This document shows, piece by piece, positions 22,196 through 35,600 of a DNA stretch of 64,000 bases (position 1 is its first letter; every line of letters begins with the position of its first letter). This stretch comes from Pelodera strongyloides. Its lineage: Eukaryota; Nematoda; Chromadorea; Rhabditida; Rhabditidae. The stretch covers positions 1-64,000 of the forward strand of contig JAANDG010000174.1 in the NCBI GenBank assembly GCA_036852015.1. Reading direction: 5' to 3'. Below the pieces are notes generated by a model, which saw only the letters and a list, made by a program, of their open reading frames with translations, had not been told where the DNA came from and did not search any database. The position numbers and the translations under genes are program-made.

Positions 22196-25100
22196 ATGTC
22201 TACAGCAATGGAGGCCGAAAGCTCATTGGATGCATCGATAGCCGAAGAAGGTTGGTGTAATAATATTATAAATGTAGTATTGTTAAGGAAAGTGGGTTAA
22301 TTTATCCCTGTTTAAAAAGAATGACCTGGTCGGGTAGGTCATGACGCTGATTCTGGTGTAGTGTACATTGTGCTGTGTTATTGCTGGTTATGACTTGTAT
22401 TTTTGATTAGAGCGGTCTTCTTTGAGTTCAGTAATCTGTAACTTCCAGACAAATTCCTGTACTCATTGGCCGTGAAGATGGAACGGGACACGGGAAAGAC
22501 GGCAGTGACCCTGGCCCACGAAATGGCCAGCAAGTTGAAGTTTTCGCTGGATTTTGTCTGCTCGGTTGTGCCTCAATCCGAGGGCAAGTATGTTTTCCCT
22601 GTTTAGATTATTGATTTTCGTCCATAGGATTCCACGCTTTATATTAATCCCCCCTCGAGCTATTTTTCGAAACGCTTCATTGAGAATTTTCTGAGACTCT
22701 GCTTTATTGAGTCCCTTCCTTCTCCCGTCAAAATGATTCCCGGATTTTCAGCATTTTTCCTGTTTTCAGCAGCATGTACTCAATGTCGTGCGATTTTCAA
22801 GGCGAAACTGTTCGCAGTGAACCGAAACCGAGCAAGAAGAGTGCGAAAAATGCATGTGCGAGAATGATTGTACAGGTTTGAAATATCCTAATTCATTGTC
22901 CAATTGGTGTTGGTTATTTCACGATTAAACTCAGGTCAAGTCTAAACTTCAAGTAACTGTAAACATTTATATAGGTATGGTTCAAACTTCAAGTAAACAT
23001 TTATGTAAGTATAGTTCTAGCACATCTAGGTTGAATTTTGGTGATGAAGCTCAGTGTAGTAACTGCTAATAACCCAATTGCCTTGTGTGAGCTTCTACCT
23101 TCGTACCTTTTCCGGCATTTCGGCTTTTTTCTTCTCAAACTAAGTTGCTGTCTACCGCGGAATCTTTATTTTTCCAGAAACTGTTGGCGAAACAAGCACA
23201 GGATGCCAACGAAAAACTGGAAGAATCTGAGGCAATTCCCCTTTTATTTGGACGAGATGATACTTTCTCGGAATGTCTTCGCCTCAACACATACAATAAA
23301 CTGAATAAGTGAGCGTTTCATTCTCTTTTTTATTTGTTCTACTTGTCGGCTGAACTATTGTCAACTATTAAAGTGTTCGATACGTCCTTGTCGCCACGTC
23401 GCCAGACGGTATACAAGTAAATATTTTGTTAATAAGATTTATTGTTTAACAGTCAGTATAAAGAAACAGGGAACTAGCCTGTCTTGGTCGTCTTGGTCTT
23501 GGTGGTCAGTGGTGGAAGCCACAATTCTTCGTACTTTATCTAAGTCTAAGATCAAAAAGTGTGTCTGTCATTGATTGATCAATAGCTATTAGCTATCCAG
23601 ACTCAATATTATTGGTTGATAAGTAATCAATATTTATTCTATTCAGGCTAATGGACGAGTGCCCTGGAATCATTGGCACTGACAAGATAGTCTCGAGTAT
23701 CCATCTATTCAATAACAAGACAAACACGTTGACTGCCGTCAGTATTGCCACTGGAAATAAGTGTCTTTGGGGTCAGTTTCTAACATTTTGTCAACCTTTT
23801 TGCTTGTTTACTTTATGCGTTGTTAATCAGGGATGCAAAGAATAACGCTAGAGTCTCAGCTAAGCGTTAACTTTGTTTTTTGATTTTTGGTGCATGCTAT
23901 GATGTGCACACTATTATCTTTTATGTTGAGCTTGTTGCCATGATGCAGCTTGAATTATGTTTATTTATATACAAAACGTTAACGTATTCTGTTTTAGGAA
24001 CGTATTTGAGTACCTGTGGTCGTACGGTGCACGATTGTCACGCAGAGATACTGTGCAGACGTGGACTTGTCAGGTAATTACAGGCTGTATTCATTGAAAA
24101 GGCCAGCATTTACTATGTATGCAACCTCATACACATTGTTCCCGACAATGAGTAGAAAGAGGCGTTTGTAGTTCAATAGAGAGAGAGAGAGAGAGTTTCA
24201 GTTTTTTTCCCATCATACGGCGTTCAGTAGAAGCAGTCTGTCGGTCTGTCCATGTCCACTGAATTAACAAAACCCCTTTCTGTTATGTTTACTGGTTTAC
24301 TCTCAGTTGTGTAGTTTCAATGAGAATTTCTCTAGAGGTTAGCCGTTCCATTCTTTATCAGAATGTTTTCTTTAGATTTCTATACTCACAAATTCTGAAG
24401 CACGCCATCAATCCAGAAGCATCGATCTTTGAAATGGACTCGGAAAGCGGTGAACTTTTTAAGTTGTTTTTCCGGCTGTGTTTGTGAGCTTCTTTTCCAA
24501 CTCAACCAAGAAAACGACAAATGCGATTAAGCAAATTTATTTGTCAATACATATGTATTGAGGAGGCATAATTTAGTGTCTGTTGCATTTTTTTCGCACG
24601 TTTTCTCTCGGGTTCGTAATACATATTGGTCTATTACCGCGCACATATTTTAAACACTACTTGAGAATAGAGCTGTAGAGCTTTCAAATACCAAAAACGG
24701 GAGAAAGTTAGGATCTGACGGCGATATTGTAATGGTATATATTCACATTATTAAGCATCATCCACGAGTACCGGAAACGGAAACAGTGTTCCTTTCAGGA
24801 AAGCTTGCACTCCGTCCGAATATATCCTTTCATCTTTTTATTAACACTCCGCCTTGTGGAGATGCTCGGCTTTTCTCGGTTTCCGATACACGTACGTTTT
24901 CCATGTTTATTCATTGGAATGTTTGTTTTATTTTATTTATTGCAACATGTTAGGATCTTTCTTTACTTACTAGTTATTTATTATTAATTACCTACCAAAT
25001 AACTGTTCTGTTCGTCTTCGTCTGATGATATTTGTGTGTAGATGCGACGTTCTTTGATTTTTGACTGGTGACTTTTTTTCCCGGTACAAAACCATATAGA

Positions 25101-28088
25101 CTTTTTTTAGAAGGGCATGTTCTTATGTTTGAATTTGAAATATCGAACTTGTTTTCTAGAAACAGACGCGATTGCCGATTTTGATAGAAATTCGAGTCGC
25201 CTGAGACATAAATTGGAGGCTGGTCAGTGTTTTTTCTCGCTCATACTCACGCGGTTTCATCAACCACGCGTAAGCTCTGTTAGTATGTATCTAGTGCAAG
25301 GTTTGATCTAGAGCGCAATTTTCTTATCCTTTGTTAGCGCGATAGCGTTCACATAGTTTGGGTTTGTAGAGATATGATATAGATCACAAGAATTGTCTTT
25401 ATGCGCCTCGACATTGATTTTATTATTTCAACGTATTATGATAGAGTATCATGTATATGTATCATGCACTGAAAGAAGAATATTTATTTAATAACACCAT
25501 GCGTCACAAATGGTATGACGAAGATAAATTAGTATATAATTCATCATGTTGTCGATGATTAGCAAATAGGTGATCGTCTCAGAATCAGAATGAATCTCGA
25601 AAAGATTTAGAATTAATTGTTATTGCAGGAATGGGAACTGTTCTTGGCGCAGTGGAGAGTGAGACAGTGCAGGCGATTGACGGCATTGCAGTGGGAGAGC
25701 GGATGAAGACGCAGTCCTGTTCGGACAAGATCATGCGATGGGCTGTGCTGGGAGTGCAAGGCTCACTCCTCACACACTTTATCCTACCGGTACGCGGCAC
25801 TTGACTATCCTTTTGTTTATAGTGCAGTGTCTAGCTAACCGAACAAATATATATCAACTCTGGGTTGTTGATGCTTGGATATATACACAGCGTGAAACAT
25901 TGTGATTGATAAATACAATTTTTTAAACAGTATTGCGATATATGCAAACAGACATATGTTTGATGGCTATGGGTTTTCCTTTAAAGCGAAATACCGACCG
26001 GTATTTGAAACGCGTCGAGTAGACCTGCTTTCTATGCAGCTTATGCAAATGAATATAAATTAGAATAAAAAAAAATCGAGCTAAATTCGAGGAAATTAGC
26101 ATAAGTACGTAAGAATTCAGTTGCCCACGATGTGTTTCAAAAACCGGCCACTATTTCGCTTTAATCCATTTGATGGACGCATTTTGTACATTGCATAAAA
26201 CACACCGCCAAATGCGGACGATCACCTCCCGATCCGTAATGCATTGTATGCAAATTAGTCTAAATCACTCCCCAAAATGTTAAGATGCGAACGTAATTTA
26301 TTTCCTGATTTTGTAGGTGTATCTGTCGTCGGTGTCGATCGCCGAGTTCTTCACTCCTCGTATTGAGCGTGCTCTTTCGACCCGGGTGCAGAATATCAAA
26401 GCACCCGCTCCTTTCCAATTTCACCCACCCAAGTGCCTTCCATGCCAGTCGGTCAGTTATTCCTTGTTAATTATTGTTAATTATTATTAATTAGTTTTTG
26501 TTACATTTTACACGTTTTGAATTGTTTGAGGGTGTATGTGCAAACTGTAATAGTCACTGACATTGCAATGTGATTTGCCTACAATAGAAATTGAGTTGAC
26601 CACATTGTATTGCTTACATATAATCCTCACTGAAAATGTCTTTTTTGGGGTTTCTTTTCTAGTTTCCAAGCTGAAGGTGAACTTATTGTTTCCGTTTGTT
26701 CGTGCCAAATCAAAACCCTTTATTGTATAAGGAAGGGTTACTCTAGTTGTAATTATGGATTTTCAGAAAGGTTGCATGCAACTTCGAACGGCGGGCGGTG
26801 CTCACGCTCAATTTTCAATGAACTGGAACCTGGCGGACGCGTCCCCGGAGTTGATTCTTTGCAACAAGGGAGTCACTCGACAAGGAATGGGTAAGTCTCT
26901 TTATAGGCCATTGAATACCTAAATACCTTGAAGGCCGTGATGTCAAATCAGGGCTTGGGGATATGGTACAAGCCTTCGTAGGGAGTTGATTTAGACTAAT
27001 TTGCATGTAATGTATAAGGAATGGACGTTGACGGTTTTTTCGGGAGATGGTTCACGTTCACCCTACCAGTAGGGTCATAGCTAAGAGACCGGGAGGTGGT
27101 CGTCATTTGGCGGGGTGCTTTATGCGGTGTATCAACTCAGCTGTTGACCGCTATAACGATTGCAGGGAAACATTAAGTCAGTTAGAAATAATGAGCTTTT
27201 GTGTCTTTGCCTTGCACTGTTGGGAAGACTGGCTATCTTCGGGCTTCTGGCATAAGCATACCACCGTCGCGATTAGAATTTTAAGATAAAGCATGCCAAA
27301 TATCAGAAACATGTCATAATTCGGGAGTGAACTGTGGATTTCACAACGAGGTCTAATCCATTTGTGTCAATCAGGGAGAACATTTTTGTCGTTGTACTTA
27401 AAAAAACAGTCCCGTAATTTATTTTTCCATTTCAGCGGTCTCACGTCTATCTCGCTGTTCCCTGTTTAACCTTTTCGCGCACACGACAAAAGCTGTAACA
27501 GGAAAGGCTGTACCAGGTTAGTGGTTTGACTCATTTCCCCTTTCTGGCGTGTACCTACAGTGAAGTGTGAGAACATCTGATCAATCAATATCGTAATTTT
27601 TTCAAGTTGCCGTCACTTCTTCTTTATCTGTGTTTCCGTTTTGTTTCGGGTTGTTCAGTCTGTTTAGTCTCTGGTTTAGACGATGATTATTATTTGTGTG
27701 AGCTTTACTCCAGTTTCTCTATCCTGTGCTCTGGGCATATATCAGTGTGTGAAATGACGCATCGACTATCTTCGTAAATCTACTATAGTACTTATAGTAT
27801 GTATTCGATGATTTTGTTTCTTTTCTTTCAGGTAACGTGACCTATCTGGGTGCGAAGGCATCTGCCGGTGCGTATCTGTCGGCGAGAGATACTCTCCGGG
27901 ATTATCTCACGGCGAATTCGCTCGGTGTTTGGGCGGGAAAACCACTTGAATGTTCGCTCTTCACGCTGGCCACCTCGCTACACAGTGAGAAGGCAGATTC
28001 GGACGACGACTATGGAGTTCCACAGAAGAGAATCAAACTGGAGGAAGGCGGTGACTATAATGGGTTGGGAGAACCTGCTGAGGCATAG
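22196..28088 (+). CDS. adar: ADAR, double-stranded RNA adenosine deaminase
   Basis: Fourteen exons: 22196-22250, 22449-22587, 22770-22875, 23178-23308, 23647-23771, 23998-24073, 24376-24449, 24799-24891, 25160-25222, 25629-25789, 26317-26451, 26767-26890, 27436-27516 and 27832-28088 (TAG). They give 539 residues. ADARs convert adenosine to inosine in double-stranded RNA. One double-stranded RNA-binding domain (about 20-100) shows [19 protein letters not shown]. The deaminase domain follows, with catalytic HAE at 200-202 in [13 protein letters not shown], zinc ligands His200, Cys255 ([10 protein letters not shown]) and Cys318 ([19 protein letters not shown]). All catalytic residues are present, so an active enzyme is expected, unlike the ADAD relatives. 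There is no Z-DNA-binding domain. The start ATG follows directly after a CAG and could be a leader acceptor; a second in-frame ATG is four codons later. A short MITE lies in an intron. An AATAAA at 28814 may end the transcript. Confidence 0.95.
25980..26164. mobile_element. MITE, short form, TTTAAAGCGAAATA family
   Basis: Starts TTTAAAGCGAAATACCGACC and ends GGCCACTATTTCGCTTTAA. The interior AAATTAGAATAAA and TCGAGCTAAATT blocks are nearly identical to those of the element at 35101-35285. It is 185 bases long, non-coding and in an ADAR intron. Confidence 0.85.
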
Positions 28089-31000
28089 ATATGAGACTGT
28101 AATGAGGTTCGTTATGGGAGGTCAGGGTACTGTATTCTAAATTGGTGTCTGTATCTCTACTCTGTCTGAGGAATGCAATGCTCATTAGAGTATGACTGTG
28201 TAGTCTAGATTATGGGTTCATTGTTAATAGTGTTTTGTTTGCTTAGTTATAATACCCTTAGCATTGATTTTTCTCTTATGTAACCTTTTAAGAACCGGCC
28301 TTTACTCTTTACCTTTCTTTCAGACAAATACTCCTTTTTGTCAGATACGTCAGATACGTGATATCTTGAGAGTGGCGAGTTGATTAGTATTATGTTCTGT
28401 CAGAGTCAGCCAATCAAATATTAACCTATTAACCATTTTTTTTTATGAACTTGTTACCGAAATTTGTGAGCGCGTACTGAAAACATGGTTGTGTTTTTGT
28501 GGGCTTTGCTACTTCTGACCAGTCTTTGGTTTGGTCAGTCTATCATTTTTATTTACTATGTAAATTTAGATGAGTTGGCATAAAATTTGTGTTCATTGCC
28601 GGTTTCCTCTTCATAAAACGGGTTCAAACCCTTAGTTGATTTGCCTTTCTTTTATTTACTAATACATAAGCTGGTTATTTATTTATTGTTCTTTCCCTAT
28701 ATTTACATAGTTAGATCTCATGCGTGAATATATGTACATTACATGTTGTTTTCTCTTTGTTTCACGATGTAAATTTATCAGTTGAATAGTTTTGTGTAGT
28801 GTATTTCGTGGTTAATAAAATATGATTTATATGTTGTAATGTTTACTTGTTCAATTTGCCCATTTTCATCATTGGACACTTATACCTTGATTCAGTTGAT
28901 TTGTATCACTTTCTATTATATCGTGCTTGTATTGCGTAGGCTAGGCTTCAAAGAATAGAGTAATTAGTATTATGTTATTATGTGAGATAATTAAGTAGTA
29001 TTATTTTCTGAACTTAGTGAGTGCGGGTGGAAACAACTAGTCTTTTTGTTAGAAAAGGAATAACGGCGTGCCAGCTGCTGTTGTTAATACGCGATGTTTT
29101 TTGGTTGAATTGTTTGTTTTAGTGTTTGTGTGGTTGTGCGTGACGTGACGCATATATCTCGGACCGAAGCCTCGAAGCGAAGCTAAAACATAGTAAGCCC
29201 CTTTTTGTGTAATTTAATACTTGTAATCCACGTTGTCTTTAATACTTTAAGTACTCATAATTATCCTTGTTGTAAAGTGATTTGGCAAAGATTTTCTCTA
29301 TCTGATTTTGTTGTTATCAGCACATGCTTTTTTTCGACGAATTTTTCTTCATTAATATGTTTGTTGTGCATTTACAAATTTACATATGAATTGTGAAATC
29401 TAAAAACGATTAGTAGTAATTGGATCAATGCAGTGGGTGATCTAGTTTCGTAATTGTGGTGGAAATTTAATAGCAAGTTGATGCTAACCAATATTATTAT
29501 CATATGCTAATTCTCCCAGTTTTTGCTGTGCTGATCTTTGCAGTTACTCTGGCAATTGTTGTTCATAACTTTATCTTTGGTAGTCATAGTTAGGGTTAGG
29601 ACCATCACGCGCTTATTTGGACCCTGGGTTAGGAAGGATCATTTGAATAGAGAGAACCAAAAATGAGAAGCAAAGGACTGCTCGTACTTTTGTTTTGCAG
29701 TTTTGCTGATTATTTCCAGTTGCACTGGCAATTGTTGTTCATGGGTGAACTTGGCTAGTATTAGGATGCTTTTTTTGGGATGAAGTCGGGGGTGAGCTTT
29801 TATTTATGTTGTACGAGAAGCCTCCATAGAAAAAGACCTGCATATAATAAGAATTCTGTTTTGCTGATTATCTCCGATTGCACTGACAATTGTTGATTTG
29901 AGAAGGCGATTCGGTAGTCAGTAGAACCTTGTGTTGGTGGACGGGTCAACTAGGTTGAAGTGTATAGGCGAAGAAAGGAAGAGAGAAAGAGAGGAGGAGA
30001 GATATTTCGACCAGGGAGAGAGAGAGTCGAATGATTCGTGTACCCTCTCAATCTCTCTCCCTTTCTCTGTCTCCCTACCCCTCTCCCTTCTTCCCCACTG
30101 CCTCGTGGTGAGTGTCTGTTGTCTCTTCGGCGTCTAACAATCCCTACAATCAATACCCCTGTCGGTCGTAAGTCCACTGCTGCAGTGTCAGAGAAAAGGA
30201 GGGGAAGGCTGGCTCACCACCATTATTCCTATTCTCGCACCATTTAAACCGACACTCCAAGTTTATTTGATGCTCATCTTATTGTATAAGTATGTCCTTA
30301 ATAAGTACGTTGTCACACACATCATTATCAGAATAGCTTTTGCGGATTTCTCACGTGCAACTTTTAGTTTGATAGGATCGTTTGAAGTTTATTTGAATTA
30401 TATAAATTTGAAGTATTTACGCATACATGTAGGGGATAGGAGTCGCTTGGGTTATTTTGCAAGTTTTTGATTGCTTGCTAAAGAGTTAGACTGAGCAGTA
30501 TTACACTAGAAAAAAATTGACTCGAGCATCAGCTGATAATATTTGGAAATTTCTTAATCCATTTTTTTTTCGTTTCTGGTGTACTTTATTGTATGTATTA
30601 GATGTTTTTTTACTTTATTCTAGATGATACGATCTCGGATAATTGAACATAAAGTACGAATTTTGTTTGGTTAAAATAAGACCTTAGATTGTGTGGCCAC
30701 GTTAAACAATGTATTCGGTATAACTGTCTTAATGTGTATATTTGACATATGAGTATTGGTTGTCTATTATTGACTACATGGAGGAGTGAAAGGTGAGATT
30801 GTGAGACACATTGATTCATTGACCTTCCGTCCACAAAAATTGTATTGAGCTGTGGGTTCCCGGTTCCCGCCAAAATGTGCCTTTTGTTGATTTGGATGGG
30901 TTCAGGTTTAGGGAAAGTGAATTTGGTTTAATATAAACCTTGTTAATGATATAAACTTCCCATTTCCTTTATTTAGTTTAGTGATTATTAGTTTTGTATA

Positions 31001-32693
31001 TGAATTAAGTAGCCGCTTTTTCCCACCTAATTGCTTTATTTTTGCAAGTAAATAGTCGGGTCAGTCTCTGAATTGAATTGAAATTGGTTTTCGATATAAG
31101 ACCATAATTGTTGTTCGTAATATTTATTCCATAATTTGCTAATTATTTCTGTAATTAAGGTCGGTGTAGGTTTTTGTGAATTTTGTTGTGAATTTAATAT
31201 TGTCCATGATTTTCTAGAGGTTGAGGTTGTCGTCTTCCACAGTAGATTTTGGAAATTGTATTCGTGTACACTCATCTGTATTTATTAGTAGACTTTTACA
31301 CGTGCAAACACCGCTTCCATGAATATCTTACACAACACACTACGTTGAGTTGTTCGCATTTTCCATTCAATTCTTCAACTTCGTGGTATTGGTTCCATAT
31401 CCAGAGGCCATATTCACCACTCACTTCCCCATCATGGGTAATTCGGCGCCTTTTTCTCTGCGTCACTCGCATTAGAATGCTATTTTCTGTCCCAGGGAAT
31501 ATTTCTCCGAGGGAGTCGGAGTGGTGAATTGGTGAATATGGCCTCTGAGCTCAATATGTTCCATGTTTTAAGCTGGGCTGTATTGTATTATTTTTTTATC
31601 TCTACATTTTAGTCCCCTCATTCACTGATTCACCCATATTGTGCCAAGAAAAAAAGATTATTTGTTTTGTTCCTTCTTTAATCGATTTCTATTTTGGTCT
31701 CGGCGCCTAGCGCCTAAATCCTATAGGATGGCATTCAGTTTTCACAAGGGAAGAAAGAGTACTTTTCCATGGTTTATATAAATACTTATCATCTAGGATT
31801 TTCACGAAAGTTATCACTTTTCCCCAACGTTTAAAGATCTAAAGAAAAAAAAAGGAAGTAGCGCAATGTCAATTTTTCAGATTACTTATGTGGATTTAGT
31901 TTGTTGGCTCACTCCTTCTTTGCGTTTGCGTAAGACTGAAAACTTGCATATTTTTAACTTGCGAAATATAGGAGGTGGAGGAGTGAAGATGTAGATAGAT
32001 TACTTACTTGAACTTAGTTTGGCAATTCATTATCTGCGTAAAAACTGAAAACTGAAAACTTGGAAGTTGCATGAAACTAGGTCACTGATATGGTGTGTGG
32101 TAAATTGGATAAGCATCTTGTGCTATCATTTGTCATTAGTCATTGTTGTTCGCTCGCAATTTCTTTTCTTTCTATTTCTCTCTCTCTCTCTCTTTTTCCC
32201 TTTTCCCTTTTCATCGCTCTTTCTCTCTCTGTGTGTCCCCTCTCCCTCTGTCTTTCTCTTTCTCTTCGCGCAACTCTAAGTTACTTGTTGTTCAAATGAT
32301 TACGTACAAACAGTAGGATCAATGTGCATTCTTGTATAAATAATTAGAGATAGGATATATTCGTGCAACTATATAACCTGTGCATTAGTTTGTCTAATGT
32401 ACAATAAATCGATACTCAAGTTGATTTTAATCTGTCTTTTACTTTAACCTGTTAACAACATTTGTGAGCTATTTGATTTTTACTGGATAGTTTTTCCTGT
32501 TGATTGGATTAGTAACATGTTTGGAGTGTGCGTGATAATCCACATTAATACTTTATTATTTTTGAAGCGTTTGCATAATGAACTGAGAAAACAAACAAAA
32601 AGAGAATTGTCGGCCTCTGATGTCTCAGATGATAGATCTATTTATGTGTATGTGTTTTGTTTTCCAGTTATTGAGTATCGTCTGAATGAAACA
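28089..32693. other. Intergenic region between ADAR and the AUTS2-like gene
   Basis: No exon could be supported over these 4.6 kb. The first part probably holds the ADAR 3' untranslated region, with AATAAA at 28814. The stretch at 29970-30110 is rich in GAGA and CTCT runs, which give spurious open frames, and another CT-rich run lies at 32175-32270. A 142-base MITE lies at 31404-31545. The AUTS2-like promoter and leader exons must lie near the right end. Confidence 0.5.
31404..31545. mobile_element. Short MITE, GAGGCCATATTCACCAC ends
   Basis: Begins GAGGCCATATTCACCACTCA and ends GTGAATATGGCCTC. The ends match the 928-base foldback element at 5939-6866, and the interior keeps a GGAATATTTCTCCGAGGGAG piece typical of it. 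It looks like an internally deleted relative. Confidence 0.75.
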
Positions 32694-35600
32694 ATGAAAC
32701 GCAGCAAATCGGATGTGTGTGTGGCCGAGCTGCCCGGTCCCTCGTCAAGGCACAATGGGCTGATTACTGCACAAGAGGTAATACTTTTATCGTTTTATCT
32801 GATGTTCAATATTAAAAAATCTGTTGTATTTATACTACAAATTGTTTGTTTTATGCACTTTGCGTAGTGCCTAATTTTGTTTATGTTTTACATTTTTGTT
32901 GTACTTAAGTATGTGATGAGTGGGCAACACATGTTGATTCTTCTTTATATTCCCACTTTTTTTCTCGTATTTTTCTAATCAAGTATTTCTCTCATTGCAG
33001 CAGTTTGGACCGTCCACTTCGAAGTCTGCCGATGATGCCCTGTTTAAGACTCCAGCAGTTCCTGTCAGGTATGTATTTGTTCGTAGCATTTATATTTCTT
33101 TGCTTGTCACATTTCATCCTTGCAATGGTAGTAATCTCAATCTCACATCAAGAATACGTTTGTTTTAGCTCCTTCAGAGTAGTTTTTTATGCGGTTAAAC
33201 GTCGATGTTTCAGTATGTGTGTAAATAAGTTCTATTTTTTGCACTTCGATTTTCGTTCGGGAATCGAATCGGTATGCTTTGCAAAACATTAGAAAAATGA
33301 GTGCCTCTTTTCCCGTGATTTTTTTTTTGCTATTTCTAGTTTTTCTGACAATAAACTTGTATGGTTTTTCCATTTACAGGAAGATAGGCGGTCGTGGTCG
33401 CGGGCGCGGTGGCGGTCCGGGTTCTCGTGGCGGACATGTCGGAAGACCGAACGGACAAGCGGGCAGGCCCAAAAAGACGGAAAAGAATGATAAGATAAAG
33501 GTGTGGCCATGTATATTTTAAATTTTTGTTTATTTACGCTTATTAGAGTCACTCTGTTTATTTTATTTGTTTCACTGTTTCTGTAATGCACCGTAAAGAG
33601 TATATATTCTCATATCATTAGTAATCTACCTTTCTGGAAAGATTTTCAAACTTATCATTGAAGATGACATGCATGATATAGCGTAAAGGTAAATGTGTTG
33701 GCGCAGGTAGCCGAAGATGCAGGTTCGAACCCCGCCAGGGCATAACCCTGGTCGGGAACTTCTAGTGTTTTTCCCGTGACCGTAACGGGCTTATGCCCAG
33801 ACCCCCACTCGACCAAAAACCCCAATTTTTCCTTTGCAACCAAAATTCATGTATGATATTGCTGCTACGAGGTATAATCTAAGTTGGCTGTGATTTGTTG
33901 TTATTATATGAAGTATATGCTGTTTGTCACTTCAGATTTCGCTTCCCCGTCCCGCTCGCAATCCTCCACCGGAACCTTCATTTGTGAATCACGGAACGGT
34001 GTGTCCGAACTCGAGGGCCTTTTTCGATTCATTCAAGCTGCCTTTATCTGCTTCTCAGGTGGGAATATTGCCGTTTTTGTGTTATTTTTCAGAGAATCAA
34101 ACTTATTTCAGTGTAATATTGAAAAGAGTTAGTGATAAAATCGCAACGGGATCAGTGTCAGTGTCCACTGCAGAACTGTCACTTTTAATGATTTTGAAGA
34201 ATTGCATTCTAATTTTATAATTTATTGTATTTTATTAGAATGTAATAAGTAGGCTCCTAATTATGTTTGCTGCGTGCATCGTTATAACAATGATTGTAAT
34301 ACGTGTATAGACGTGACTGGAACTTCAAAATTCAGTGTCTTTTTACTCAAAAGTATCCCTTTTTGTGTTTACTTTTTGTCGTTTATGTACCCTTTTTGTG
34401 TTTGTTACGCTATTTGTTGTTTAGTTGTGCGATCCGGATGCAGTCCAGCCTCCAGAAGTGGGTTTCAGCAGCACTGTGGAGAGGAATGAGCCGATACTCG
34501 ACGCCATTCAGGTTCCTGATTATCTTTGAGGCTTTTGTTCTTTCTCCGCTTTTCACTTTTTTTTTGTATTGAAGAATTTACTTGAACAGAGGTGTTGTTT
34601 CTCCGCTTTTTACTTTTACGTGTAGAATTTATATGTTCGAAATGTCGAGTGTATCAAACGTTTGTTATGAACAGATCTTTGATTCTTTACGTTCCCGTTT
34701 TTTCATGTTCTGACATATTACGATATTACTAATCCCCCCCCCCCCCGTATGGATCACTTTTTATGTTTTCTATTTGTATTGATTTATTGATTGAATTAAT
34801 ACTCAGTCTCGTTTTCAGGTGGATTCCAAATCGGACGTGCTGAACCTCAAGCCATTACTCGAGAAGAAAGCGGTTGAAAACGGAGATGGAGATAGTAAAC
34901 CGTGCGTGCCTCTCGACGAAGAACCACCCGGCCTGATTTCAATAATAAAGAAGGAAAACACGGATATTGTGGAGTCGGAGATCAACAAGCAGGAGGAGGA
35001 GGCAGTCAATCCGAAAGGCAATGTAGATGAGAATATCAATGCGAATGATCATGACACGCCAGGTCAGTTTTAGCTTGCTATTTGATTTTGTATTGTTTTT
35101 TTTAAAGCGAAATACTGGCCGGTTTTTGAAACGAATCGGGTACACACCATTATTCCTACGCATCTTATGCAAATGAATATAAATTAGAATAAAACATCGA
35201 GCTAAATTTGAGTAAATTAGCATAAATATGTAAGAACTCAGTTGTCCACGATGCGCTTCAAAAACCGTCCGGTATTTCGCTTTAACTCGGGGTAGCGGTG
35301 CTTGGGGCTATGTTTGTTTCTGTTGATGCGGAGGTTTGTGTAATTTGCGTGTATATTACTTTATAAAAATGTGTCCTTCAGAAAAACGTGAACCGGTAGA
35401 GGCGGTCAAAAAGGAGGAAGAGCAAGGTGATCAAGTGAATGCTTTCGTACAAGAACTAGTTATTGATGAATTCTCACTACAATTGTTTACTTGTGAAAAT
35501 GATGTTCAGGTATGTACTTTGAGTTTTTTCTTTTTTTTTTTCTTGCAGGGTCTAGCATTTATATTTGTTTCTTTATAAAATGAGATACCTTTTACGAACA

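Noticed and set aside
29931..30247. Several frames of 68 to 75 codons downstream of ADAR.
   Set aside because: They arise from GAGA and CTCT runs; no splice or start context supports a gene.
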